From Prevotella sp. (GTDB lineage Bacteria > Bacteroidota > Bacteroidia > Bacteroidales > Bacteroidaceae): a stretch of 44,604 bases of DNA. Positions 18,001 to 26,600 of this stretch are shown piece after piece. Numbering within the stretch: the stretch's first letter is position 1; each line of letters begins with the position of its first letter. The notes under the pieces are model-generated. The model did no database searches. It was given only the letters and a program-made list of their open reading frames with translations, and was not told the DNA's origin. The stretch is taken from the NCBI GenBank assembly GCA_017965725.1, contig JAGCPK010000061.1, forward strand, positions 1 through 44,604. The letters run 5' to 3'. Made by a program: the position numbers and the translations under genes.

Positions 18001-18642
18001 ACCAACAGCCCCATCGACGTGGCAGGCATGTATATCACAGACAATCTGGATAAGCCCCAGAAATACCAGATTCCTGCTGACGGAGCCTCAACGACTATTC
18101 CCGCCCACGGCTTCCTGATCATCTGGTGCGACAAACTCGACCCGCTGTCACAACTGCATGCCTCCTTCAAACTGGCTGCAGAAGGTGGTAATGTGATGCT
18201 CACCGCTGCTGACGGGTCATGGAGTGACCAGTTCACCTATACCCAGCATAAGAGTGATGAGTCAGTTGGTCGTTATCCTGACGGAACCGCTGATGTCTTC
18301 GTGATGAATACACCCACCATCGCCAAGTCCAACATCATATCGAGTTACGTGACTGCTGTTGATCAGTCTCAGAGTGCTGGCATCCACGAGATTGCCTTTG
18401 ATGCCACTGAGAATCTCAGCATCAGTTATCTGCAAGGTAGCCTGGCCATCCGCAGCACCTCGACAGAGAGCCTGCAAGTCAGGATTGCCAACCTCGCAGG
18501 ACAGTCCATCGCCAACCTGCCCGTTCACATGAACGGTGGCTATACAGAAGTCAACGTCGAGCAACTGCCCGCTGGTGTCTATATCGCCAACGTCACAGAC
18601 CGCCAGGGTCACAAGGCTACCTGCAAGTTCATCAAGCGCTAA
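15076..18642 (+). CDS. Secreted lamin-tail / CotH-kinase multidomain protein with T9SS sorting domain
   Basis: 1188 residues. Domains in order: lamin-tail domain (about 10-130, begins VINELMASN); chitobiase-C-like strands (about 160-200 and 405-445) interrupted by a CBM4/9-like beta-sandwich (about 206-396, ending FYFDEISW); CotH kinase-like domain (about 450-840) with NDDWPDNNIK and SFDLDYAF (Asp719/Asp721, likely metal ligands); an InlB/Flg-type repeat (about 858-935); second lamin-tail domain (about 945-1075); and a type IX secretion C-terminal domain (about 1112-1188, LPAGVYIANV). CotH homologues include protein kinases, but activity is unproven here. Destination: cell surface or medium through T9SS. 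The N-terminus is odd: an in-frame stop at 15067-15069 precludes an upstream extension, and only 9-12 hydrophobic residues precede the lamin-tail domain, so no normal signal peptide is seen. Single-gene unit with its own promoter and terminator. Confidence 0.85.
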   Translation: MWSTLLSVILVINELMASNVGEVMSPAINFDSWIEVYNPSDQEINLGGMYLSDDENNLKKWQMPRDIGKVPAKGFKVIWLGSHSELETQAPFKLDCDGGAIFLSDTNGSLITSQQYPEAISHTAWARKTDGGDDWGWTAKFTPGESNATAVFAEKRLDPPVVSVNSTIFTNTIDIKVDIPEGAHLVVTTDGSLPIDPKDIPTEDPWTQNVKNGDCEGEDASCFGSKDGNTNKIEYRITDGAGVKESRGVTVHSVANASKEEATQFFVYTPDHIWETGERYRFRMKVRADKAAKISAFAQRKPGDQIVVEEGWGWNSTKRNVEMLTGKIDVTTEWTEIYCEGYITSEQADEQWEWTGGGGWWGGGSQKVTYSLQTIAFNLNADKSADNNFYFDEISWESLPSNYQMCPTVELTSGELTIPGTVNLTFRLYKDGYLPSVPVTRSYIQTTDKYTLPIISIVGDYDYFWDAKIGLDTDGDGTNGKTGNGQNSPKNYNCDWDRPVNFSLISPEGEMLFNQDVNLSVSGGYTRSQTYRSFKLKSSKVFDGQNHLDYMFFPQKPYNRNKVLLIRNGGNDVWNHQARFTDPALETIIQRSGIDLDVQSYVPVIEYVNGELRGVFNMREPNNDKFAYANFGYDDEELDALENSKVKNGSDEVMKRIYDLGKRINEAGVYDELKTLLDVDEFINYMAVTFFLYNDDWPDNNIKCYRSQNDGRYRFVSFDLDYAFKECFGESKDDPFENFAQFKDDKTAPRTSYNKEFVNLFLNLLGHDGFRKQFIDAFCLMGGSVFEPTRANAIVDELLAKVKPMCDLMKQKYINDGHNPENAASNIKSKLNGRSKKMTVYLKKFAAMNLTNVDRQDVVLSTDTEGAKLYVNGLEVPYANFNGHLFAPVKLEAKAPAGYVFKGWKSDNTVVSTESAIDLPTDSQVSLVACFEALSSDQMMAQGITPVRINEVSASNGIYANEYWKRNDWVELYNTTNSPIDVAGMYITDNLDKPQKYQIPADGASTTIPAHGFLIIWCDKLDPLSQLHASFKLAAEGGNVMLTAADGSWSDQFTYTQHKSDESVGRYPDGTADVFVMNTPTIAKSNIISSYVTAVDQSQSAGIHEIAFDATENLSISYLQGSLAIRSTSTESLQVRIANLAGQSIANLPVHMNGGYTEVNVEQLPAGVYIANVTDRQGHKATCKFIKR

Positions 18643-18665
18643 CCACGCTTACCAGCATACGACAG

Positions 18666-18704
18666 AAAGAGTCGCATACGGCAAATTCGTATGCGACTCT
18701 TTTA
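18666..18704 (+). terminator. Rho-independent terminator after the CotH gene
   Basis: A perfect 15-bp stem (18666-18680 paired with 18688-18702; arm AAAGAGTCGCATACG) with a 7-nt loop GCAAATT ends in a short T run. It lies 24 nt after the CotH stop. Confidence 0.9.
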
Positions 18705-18763
18705 TATCTACTCACTCATCACAATGTACCAGGCACGGTGTTAGGATTGCACCCAAGACAATA

Positions 18764-18913
18764 TTACCCATCGAAATCATTGGGTAATTTTCTAAAACCA
18801 AAATGTTACCCATCAAAATCGCTGGGTAATATTTCAAAACCAAAATGTTACCCATCAAAATCGCTGGGTAATTTTCCAAAACCAAAATATTACCCATCAA
18901 AATCGTTGGATAA
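18764..18913. repeat. Four tandem 42-bp units, each with a 24-bp interrupted palindrome
   Basis: Units start at 18764, 18806, 18848 and 18890. Each has TTACCCA-N10-TGGGTAA (the fourth has one stem mismatch, TGGATAA) followed by an 18-nt A/T-rich linker of the type TTTTCnAAAACCAAAATG. The period is exactly 42 bp, about four DNA helical turns, so all palindromes face the same side of the helix. It lies between two terminators at converging gene ends, an arrangement reminiscent of BIME/REP elements, but no family could be named. Confidence 0.9.
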
Positions 18914-18996
18914 TATTTCGTAGCGAACTTTTTAAGAGAATCTGTTTGCTCAATGTACACCCTATATAAGTTTGTCTGAGATTTCGGAAAAGCCAT

Positions 18997-19037
18997 AAAA
19001 AGAATCAAGGGAACATATTCTGTCCCCTTGATTCTTA
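18997..19037 (-). terminator. Rho-independent terminator after the SusCDEF operon
   Basis: On the minus strand a stem AAGAATCAAGGGGAC pairs with GTTCCCTTGATTCTT (one G-U/mismatch near the top) around a short loop, followed by a T run. It lies about 19 nt beyond the stop codon of the SusF-like gene. Confidence 0.85.
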
Positions 19038-19055
19038 TGATAATCTACTAACAGT

Positions 19056-20807
19056 TTACTCTACTGTGCAGTAAATCTTATCAGAGGTCTTGCGGGTCGG
19101 GTAGAGTTTGATGGTAGAACCAGCCACGCCAATATTCTTACCATTTGCAACCAGATCGTCAAGGACCAGTGATGGTTCTGCTGAATCATTCGATCCGAGA
19201 TTGATACCCCAATCGGCGTTGACGCGGAACTTCCAACCATTGGCATTAACGCCAGCACCTGTTGCTTCGAAACAGTAATCAGTAGCATTCCATGTCATCT
19301 CGACATCGCCACCCCAGCCGTTGAAGTCACCGATGATACCCATCTTCTCAACTTTCAAAGCGTTGAGGGAATTGTCGCTCAGGTTCAGCGTGAAGAAATA
19401 TACGCCCTCACCATCCTTTAATTCAAAGTTGGTATCACCATCATGTAAGCCAACACCACCAGTCATACCACCAGTCATATGGTCTGTATTGATTTCTGTA
19501 CCCCAGTCGCCAGCAACCTTCTGGAACTTGAAGCAGTTGCCCCAACCATTGGGATCTGCGCAATAGACATATCCAGTGTAGATACCTGCAGCCTCGTCTG
19601 TGAGGGCAAGTTTCTGCTCAGCATTGGCCCAACCATCCGTTGCTCCAATAAAGAATACGAACGGATCGAATGAGATGGCTTTGTACGACCAGGTGAGTTC
19701 CATCATATTGAAGGTGAGGTCATAGAACTTAGCACCCTCAACGGCCTCGATAACGAGGTTACCTCCATCGTTGTTGTAAGCGAAGGTTCCTGCAGCACCG
19801 CTACCGGCTGCGAGACACTTGCTCCAGTTGCCACCAAGACCAGATTCCGGCGTCATCTTGAACTCGATGTTGCCACCTTCCTCAGGAGCAGGAATGCGAA
19901 GCGTGAAGGTCGGATTCTCATAAGGATCGCTACCATCGTTGGTCAGTTTGTAAGTTGTGTCACTATTGTTCCAACCATTGATGCTACCAGTGAGGTACCA
20001 ACTCTGTTCGATGTCGAAGAGCAGAGCCTTGACCTCCCAGGTCTGGTCGAGCATGTTGAAGGTAAGATCATAGAACTTAGCACCCTCAACGGCCTCGATT
20101 GTAAGATTGCCACCGTCGTTGTTGTATTTGAACTTACCCTCGTCGCCAGCAGCAAGACACTTGCTCCAGTCGCCGCCAAGACCAGACTCCGGCGTCATCT
20201 TGAACTCGATGTTACCACCCTCCTCAGGAGCAGGGATACGGAGCGTGAAGGTCGGATTCTCGTAAGGATCACTACCATCGTTGGTCAGTTTGTAGGTCGT
20301 GTCACTATTGTCCCATCCATTGATGCTACCTGTCAGATAGTAGGCTGCCTCAATCTCAGGCGCATTGGGGATGACACTCAGCGTGGTGTTTCCAAAGGCC
20401 TTGAATGTCTGTCCACCTACTTTGACGAAGCCAGAAACATCCATAGGGATAGCAAGTTCGACAGGGCGCTGGCCATAAAGAGTATAGACAGCATCCTCAA
20501 GAATATCTTTTGCCACAGAACCGTCGGCACCTACCTCAAATTCGGCCTCGTCGCCTTCCTCAGGACCATAGATCTTGGCCTGGTAGGTTGTCTCGGCTTC
20601 ATCTTCAATCGTAATTGTCGGCATGAATATCTGGACAGTCTCAGTAGTAACTGTTGCCAGGTCGATGGTACTAACGGGACTGATAGTCATGGACATGGAC
20701 TTGGCTGCCTCAGGGTCGTTCTTGAACGGATTGGCCCAGTCGGTATAATCATCGGTACAGCCCACTGCGAGGAGAGCCAGACCTATTGTATATAATATTT
20801 TCTTCAT
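19056..20807 (-). CDS. SusF-like surface starch-binding lipoprotein
   Basis: 583 residues. The lipobox LLAVGC gives Cys17 as lipidation site, followed by TDD, consistent with surface export. After an N-terminal SusE/SusF-type Ig-like domain (about 35-150) come four repeated beta-sandwich starch-binding modules, each with a [GN]xxNGW/DGW core: about 155-262, 270-380, 385-485 and 487-583. The first two modules are almost identical (see repeat entry). SusE/SusF proteins bind starch without catalysis and help retain it at the cell surface. The gene is last of susC-susD-susE-susF, 20 nt after the SusE-like stop, and is followed by a terminator. The name follows order and architecture; sequence identity to B. 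thetaiotaomicron SusF cannot be measured here. Confidence 0.85.
   Translation of the reverse strand: MKKILYTIGLALLAVGCTDDYTDWANPFKNDPEAAKSMSMTISPVSTIDLATVTTETVQIFMPTITIEDEAETTYQAKIYGPEEGDEAEFEVGADGSVAKDILEDAVYTLYGQRPVELAIPMDVSGFVKVGGQTFKAFGNTTLSVIPNAPEIEAAYYLTGSINGWDNSDTTYKLTNDGSDPYENPTFTLRIPAPEEGGNIEFKMTPESGLGGDWSKCLAAGDEGKFKYNNDGGNLTIEAVEGAKFYDLTFNMLDQTWEVKALLFDIEQSWYLTGSINGWNNSDTTYKLTNDGSDPYENPTFTLRIPAPEEGGNIEFKMTPESGLGGNWSKCLAAGSGAAGTFAYNNDGGNLVIEAVEGAKFYDLTFNMMELTWSYKAISFDPFVFFIGATDGWANAEQKLALTDEAAGIYTGYVYCADPNGWGNCFKFQKVAGDWGTEINTDHMTGGMTGGVGLHDGDTNFELKDGEGVYFFTLNLSDNSLNALKVEKMGIIGDFNGWGGDVEMTWNATDYCFEATGAGVNANGWKFRVNADWGINLGSNDSAEPSLVLDDLVANGKNIGVAGSTIKLYPTRKTSDKIYCTVE
19701..20339 (-). 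repeat. Tandem duplication of a starch-binding module within the SusF-like gene
   Basis: Residues 157-253 (20049-20339) and 271-369 (19701-19997) are nearly identical; both start YLTGSINGW and contain ENPTFTLRIPAPEEGG. The period is 342 bp. The DNA copies differ mostly at third codon positions, and the second copy carries two extra residues (GSGAAGTF against GDEGKF). Confidence 0.9.
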
Positions 20808-20827
20808 AATTTTAAGTCGTTAAAAAA

Positions 20828-21943
20828 TTACTCGATAACTACCTTGTGGTTGCCTGCATAAGAGATGTAGAGTTTATAGGTGTGAGTACCTCCGTCGCTG
20901 TTCAAGTTAGCACCGTCCTGTTCCAGAGCATCCTCAGAACCACCCCAGTTGATAGCCCAATCATGGTTGGCGCGGAACTTATATTCGCCTTCCACCTCAC
21001 CAGTGGTGCACTCCCAACAGCCTTCTTCCACATTGTAGGTCATCTCCACGTCGCCAGCCCAGTCGTTGAAGCCACCGATAATACTGATGCTCGTGATAGG
21101 AACAATATTCCATGTCATCTCAACGAGATCAACGTTCACCTGATAGAAACCAGCAGGTTGTGCCTCGTCGGGGAAGCTCTTGCCTGAATCGTTACAATCC
21201 TCCTCACCATCTACGACGAGTGTACCATAGGTACCAGCGGGATCCTGACCCCAGTCGCCATTCCAGTCATTCTCATTTGGTTTGAACTTGAATCCGCCAT
21301 CGAGGTAGTAGAAACCCTGATAGATACCATCCTGAGCAAGACTGCAGAGAATATGAGGTGTACCCCAACCGCTCTCATTACCAATCTCGTAGATGTACAA
21401 CGGATATTGTGCAGGAGCAGGTTCGTTGCTCGGCACAACGATGATGTTCACTGTGTTAGAGTAGATTGGTGTTGCACCCGTATTCTTGGTCTTTGCAGAG
21501 GCGCGGATCACCATAGTCTGTGTAGCAGGGGTCTCGCCTTCGGCCCAATTGCCCATCTTGTTGAGGGCTCCCGCCAGCGTACTGCAGGGAATGGAGCCGT
21601 GACCGCCAGTGAAGACTGTAGGTAATGTTACATAGTTAGGGATAGTGGCACCACTCTCGTCAGCCTCAGCCTCTTCAACAGAAATGGTAAAATTGCCATC
21701 GATGGAAGCCTCCAACTGGAACTCTGCCTCCACGGGGAATCCGTAGTCGGGTGAAGACCATGTGAAAGGAATCTCAGTCGACGTAGCCAGATCTACCGGC
21801 ACGGTAGAATAGGCTGGTGTGTTCAGCACGAACGTGGTCGGCTGTCCCAGCACGGGGTTGGAGTCATTGTCGTCCTTACATGAGGTGAAGAGCGACAGAC
21901 CTACGACAGCCAACAGTATTGTGGATTTGAATATTGTCTTCAT
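20828..21943 (-). CDS. SusE-like surface starch-binding lipoprotein
   Basis: 371 residues from the ATG at 21943; an open frame exists from TTG at 21952, but that codon lies in the heptamer repeat filling the SusD-SusE gap, so the ATG is preferred. A lipobox (LSLFTSC, Cys22) followed by KDDND fits a surface lipoprotein. The N-terminal domain (about 30-170) matches the SusE N-terminal pattern (TPAYSTVPVDLATSTEIPF), followed by two carbohydrate-binding modules (about 180-275 and 277-371), the second with IGGFNDWAGDVEMT closely resembling the last module of the SusF-like protein. It probably binds starch beside SusC/SusD. Third gene of the operon. Confidence 0.85.
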   Translation of the reverse strand: MKTIFKSTILLAVVGLSLFTSCKDDNDSNPVLGQPTTFVLNTPAYSTVPVDLATSTEIPFTWSSPDYGFPVEAEFQLEASIDGNFTISVEEAEADESGATIPNYVTLPTVFTGGHGSIPCSTLAGALNKMGNWAEGETPATQTMVIRASAKTKNTGATPIYSNTVNIIVVPSNEPAPAQYPLYIYEIGNESGWGTPHILCSLAQDGIYQGFYYLDGGFKFKPNENDWNGDWGQDPAGTYGTLVVDGEEDCNDSGKSFPDEAQPAGFYQVNVDLVEMTWNIVPITSISIIGGFNDWAGDVEMTYNVEEGCWECTTGEVEGEYKFRANHDWAINWGGSEDALEQDGANLNSDGGTHTYKLYISYAGNHKVVIE

Positions 21944-21978
21944 AATTTTCAATTTTCAATTATCAATTCTCAATTAAT
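21944..21978. repeat. Heptanucleotide tandem repeat filling the SusD-SusE spacer
   Basis: Plus-strand units are AATTTTC, AATTTTC, AATTATC, AATTCTC, AATTAAT. The array occupies the entire 30-nt gap between the SusD stop (21974-21976) and the SusE ATG (21943) and runs over the SusD stop codon, so the SusE translation-initiation region is made of repeat. Confidence 0.85.
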
Positions 21979-23581
21979 AACCAGGATTCTGTTCATTGCC
22001 ATAGGTTGACAACTGTGAAGCTGGAATAGCATAGATATTCTTGTATGCATCAAAATTACGGCCATTATAGGTACCGCCCTTCCACTGCCAGATATAGTCA
22101 GTGTTTCCACCAAACTTATTGAAGCGGATAAGATCGACGCGGCGGCGACCTTCAAAGTAGAACTCACGAGCCCACTCGTCGAGAATTTCGTCAAGTGCAT
22201 AGTTGGCTTTGGTAGAAGCATGGGCACGTGTACGTAGCGCATTGATGGCATCAGCACCCTCAGCATTGGTGGCACCACCGTTCAGACGAGCCTGAGCCTC
22301 TGCATAAGTCAGGTAGGCCTCGGCTGTACGGAACAAGAAGAAGTCGGCATCCATAAAGGTTGCATCATGACCGCTTGAACCGTCGGTCTTGAAGTTAACA
22401 AACTTGGCTACGGCATAACCATTCTTGAAGGTTGCGCGGTCAAGGTTGTTGATTTCTCTTCCGATACCGTCGAAGATAGCACGGTCGTCACCAGCAGCGG
22501 TTGTCATCTCATAAGAAGCCACCTGCGGGGCATCCAGATTCGGGAAAAACTTCTGAATCAGACTTGGACGTGTACGATTACCACCCCATACTTGGCCTGA
22601 AAGTCCGTTGGTTGCGTCAGGATCATTGGGATTGGCATGCATGTCACTGTCGAAACTACCAGCGCAGAGGAACTGTGTGGTACCCCAAGAAGTGGTCAGC
22701 AGACCATCCTGCAAAATGGGGAAGATAGCCTCATAAGCAGCGTCTGTCTCACCATTATCACCCATAAAGAGCATCTGGTAGGCACTCCAACCATTGATGC
22801 TGGTGGTGTTCAATTTATAGGGAGAGTCCATCACCTTCTTTGCATACTCTGCTGCCTTGGCCCACTGGGCTGTTCCTGTATATACTTCAGCATTCAGATA
22901 GAGGCGCGAGAGCAGAATCCAGGCGGCAGCCTTATCTACACGTCCATAGCCTGTATCAGAAGATTTCTTGGGCTTGGCTTCTGACAGGTTTGGCTCTACA
23001 TTGGTAAGGAGTTCCTCTTCCAGCCAGTTGTAAATTTCCTGACGGGTGTAGATAACAGGGTCGCCTAATGTTTCTGCGAAGGGTACACGTCCGAAGGCAT
23101 CCATCAGCAAATAGTAGTTAAGTGCACGGATAAAACGTACTTCCGCTGTCATCGTAGGATTGTGGTCTGCGGCAACAGTCAGATACTGGTTACAATAGGT
23201 AATGCCTGTGGTAAGACGGGCGAAATAACCGTTGAGCATCGGGTGAGACTCGTCATAGGTATTGAAGCATGACTGCTCAATACCATCGTCACCCCATCCG
23301 TTGATGGCCTCGTCTGTCGGGAGTTCGTTTGAGTTCCACATCTGACGGATATAACCTGATGTACCGCCATCAATACCGTCGATGTCGCAGTCACCGTTGG
23401 CTCCGCCATTGCCCGCCATTGCTATGTTTGCATAGCATTTGTTGAAAAGACCTTCTGGGCTCACTTCGGTTGACATATTCGGATCCAGTGGCTCTACATC
23501 CAAGTCACCCGTACAAGATGTCACACCGAATGTCAGCAGAAAGGCTGCTGCGGGAATTAAATTCTTATATATCTTTTTCAT
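21974..23581 (-). CDS. SusD-like outer-membrane glycan-binding lipoprotein
   Basis: 535 residues, the usual SusD/RagB length. The lipobox FGVTSC gives Cys23, followed by TGDLD. The N-terminal TPR-like helices include RFIRALNYYLLMDAFGRVPF, and the C-terminal region has the SusD signature NALRTRAHAS and EFYFEGRRRVDLIRF typical of RagB/SusD proteins. SusD caps the SusC channel and binds the glycan outside the cell. It lies 29 nt after SusC and directly before the SusE-like gene. The starch/maltodextrin substrate is inferred from the divergent GH77/SusB/pullulanase arm. Confidence 0.95.
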   Translation of the reverse strand: MKKIYKNLIPAAAFLLTFGVTSCTGDLDVEPLDPNMSTEVSPEGLFNKCYANIAMAGNGGANGDCDIDGIDGGTSGYIRQMWNSNELPTDEAINGWGDDGIEQSCFNTYDESHPMLNGYFARLTTGITYCNQYLTVAADHNPTMTAEVRFIRALNYYLLMDAFGRVPFAETLGDPVIYTRQEIYNWLEEELLTNVEPNLSEAKPKKSSDTGYGRVDKAAAWILLSRLYLNAEVYTGTAQWAKAAEYAKKVMDSPYKLNTTSINGWSAYQMLFMGDNGETDAAYEAIFPILQDGLLTTSWGTTQFLCAGSFDSDMHANPNDPDATNGLSGQVWGGNRTRPSLIQKFFPNLDAPQVASYEMTTAAGDDRAIFDGIGREINNLDRATFKNGYAVAKFVNFKTDGSSGHDATFMDADFFLFRTAEAYLTYAEAQARLNGGATNAEGADAINALRTRAHASTKANYALDEILDEWAREFYFEGRRRVDLIRFNKFGGNTDYIWQWKGGTYNGRNFDAYKNIYAIPASQLSTYGNEQNPGY

Positions 23582-23610
23582 GACTTAATATACTTATAAT
23601 GATTGTTGAC

Positions 23611-26600
23611 TTAGAAATTCAAGTTCACACCAACGATGACAGAGAAAGGACGCGGATACATGTTGCTGTCAAAGCCATTGGCCACCTCAGGATCCAAGCC
23701 CTTGTACTTTGTAATAGTAAACACGTTGTTCGCCGTTGCATAGACACGTCCGCTCAGTGCTTTGAAGAGATCAGAGAAACTGTATCCGAGCGTGATGTTA
23801 TCACACTTCAGGAAGGAAGCGTTGTGAACATAGTAGTCAGAGAGTTGAGAGGTAATCTGATAAGTCTGCCAGTTGCGCTCAATAGCCTCGTAGGAATAGT
23901 TGTTCATATAAAGCAGTGAACTCTTCCATACCTCGGTTGGACTGACATTGGCCATACCTTGCTCATTGTTGTTATATACATAATTGCCAAAACTGGCTCG
24001 GAACGACATACCCAGATCCCAGTTCTTATACTCAACACGGGTGGAAAGACCCATGGTAACAGGAGCAGCCGGGCTCTTATAGAAATACTTGTCAGCCTGC
24101 GTAATCTGGCCATCACCATTGCGGTCAACCACTACATTCTCGATAGGCTTTCCATTCTGGTCGTAAGCCTGCTGGAACACCAGGAATGAGTTGATGGGAT
24201 GACCAACTTGCTGGTACTCCAGATAGCGGTCGGTACCAATCTTGACACCTGTATTGGGTACAGGAGAACCGTCCTCAGAAACACCACTCAAATCAGTGAT
24301 TTCATTCTTATTATAAGTAATGTTGTAATCGATAACCCAGTACCAGTCATTGTTCTGGACTGCTTTCCAACTGATGCTGGCCTCAATACCCTTATTTTCC
24401 AACGTACCGATGTTCTGCCAACTCTGGTTGCGGAATGCTGACAGGGCCTTGGTGGGAGCATAGTTCAACAGATCAGTGGTCTTGCGATAGTACCAGTCGA
24501 TAGATCCGGTCAGGCGCTGATTCAGGATACCCCAGTCAAGTCCGATATTGGTCGTGGTAGTGGTCTCCCATTTCAGGTTGGGCGTATAGTTGTCAGGACG
24601 ATAGAGCGAACCGTCGCCAGTGATGGGATAGAAACTATTGGTACCTGTGTTCTTAGAATAGGTGGCAATCCAACTATAGTCAGGCACAGCACCTGCCTGC
24701 TGACCAGTCTTACCCCAGCCGAGGCGTAGTTTCAGGTCGGAGAGAACTTTAGCATTCTTCAGGAATCCTTCCTCGTTGATTCTCCATGCGAAAGCGAAGG
24801 AGGGGAAGAGTGCCCAGTGCTTACGGAAACGTGAAGAACCGTCGTTACGCAGAGTGGCTGTCAGATAGTAGCGGTCGAGCAGCGTGTAGTTGGCACGTCC
24901 GAAGAATGATACCAGATAACTGTCGGTACGGAAATGATAGGGCGTATGGGGACGCTCATTGACAGTAGGATCCGTTGTCGGATCTTTCCATTTGGGGCTC
25001 GTTGAAGGATAATAGCCGATATAGTCGTTCTTGACATCCCTCCAGAAGTGCTGCCACTCATAACCGGCCATGATGTCAACATGGTGAATCTCGGCAAAGT
25101 CCTTGAAATACTGGGCATAGGCCGAGAATTGCAGATTTCTCTTCAGAATCTTTTCTTCACCCCAACTTCCATAATAGATGGATCCTGTGTACCAAGGCTG
25201 GTTGTTCGTGTACTGCTTACCTTCTGAGATGTCGGCGCCCATGGTCATGTGCAGGCGCAGATCCTCGAAACCGTGAATCTTATAATCAATGTCAGCACTA
25301 CCTATAAACGAACGGCTCTTTGCATATTCATCACGTCCATTAAGTAGTGCAAGTGGGTTTGGCATGTTTGCAACACCATTGTAGGTATATGGCCAGGTGG
25401 GGTCACCGTCATAGTTGGCAGTTACTGGCCACTGGAAATAGCCGCCGAGGTTCTTCAGTGTCTGCTGAAGGTCAGCACCCAACAGTTCCTTGTGATATTC
25501 AGATGTATAGTTGTACGGATCCTGTGTGGGATCAAAATAAACCGCTGCACCAACGGCTCCGCCATCGGCGTACTGGGTCTTGGCATACATACCCTTTCCG
25601 TTGAGATTCAATGTCAGGTGATCGTCAAGGAACGACGGATTCAGATTCAGTGAAGCCGTGACACGCTTGAAGTCGGAGGTCTTGAGGATACCCTGCTGGT
25701 CTGTATAGCCTACAGAGACACGGTAAGGCAGATTCTTGAAGGCTCCGGAAACAGTCAAGTTATGATCGTGGCTGAAAGCAGTACGGTAGATTTCATCTTG
25801 CCAGTTCGTATTGGCAGTACCAAGTGCCTTGTAAGGAATACTTTCCGTTCCGTACATATTCTTAATAAAGGCACGGTATTCGTCACCTGTCATCACCTTG
25901 AGAGATTTCTGACGCATGCTGATGGTTGCGCTACCAGCATAAGAGATGGTGGGCTTCATATTCTGACGGCCCTTCTTGGTGGTGATGATGATGACACCGT
26001 TAGAACCACGGCTACCGTAGATGGCTGTGGCAGAAGCATCCTTCAGAACGTTGAACGACTCGATGTCCTGAGGGTTGATCATGGAGAGGGGGTTGGAAAG
26101 ACCCTTCACACCTTCGTTATCCATTGCCAGACCGTCGATCACAATCAGTGGGTCGTTAGAGGCATTCAGTGACGAACCACCACGGATACGGATTTGGGCA
26201 CCTGTGCCAGGAGCACCGTCGTTACTGGTGATGTTAACACCGGCGACCTTACCTGCAAGCATGTCCTGTGGGTTTACCACGAGACCTTTGTTCTTGGAGT
26301 CTGGTTTCAATGCCGTCACAGAACCAGTCAGGTCGCTTTTCTTGACCTGGCCATAACCGATAACCACCACTTCATTCAGCATCGCGGCATCGTCTTCCAG
26401 CGTCACCTCTACCGTGGGAGCGGCTTTAACGGTTGCGGTCTGGAAACCGACATACGAAATGGTGATGTCTGCACCCTGATCTGCTTTCACGACGAAGTTT
26501 CCGTTGAAATCAGTGACGGTGGCGACCTGTGTACCCACCACACGTACTGTTGCTCCGATAATGTCTTCGCCTGTAGCATCTTTCACATGGCCTTTGACGT

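Larger units (their letters stand above)
18643..19055. other. Convergent intergenic region (413 bp) with terminators and repeat array
   Basis: This gap separates the 3' end of the CotH gene from the 3' end of the SusF-like gene. It holds the plus-strand terminator (18666-18704), the 42-bp palindromic array (18764-18913) and the minus-strand terminator (18997-19037). No convincing gene is seen: short open frames crossing the array exist on both strands only because 42 is divisible by 3. Confidence 0.75.

Noticed and set aside
18764..18913. CRISPR-like array
   Set aside because: Units are contiguous copies without variable spacers, each unit is itself palindromic, only four are present and no cas gene is nearby.
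18712..19008. Possible 98-residue protein with 14-residue repeats on the minus strand (and a 61-residue one on the plus strand) across the 42-bp array
   Set aside because: Both strands stay open only because the unit is 42 bp; the DNA palindromes explain the peptides, no start region is visible and the frame runs into terminator regions.
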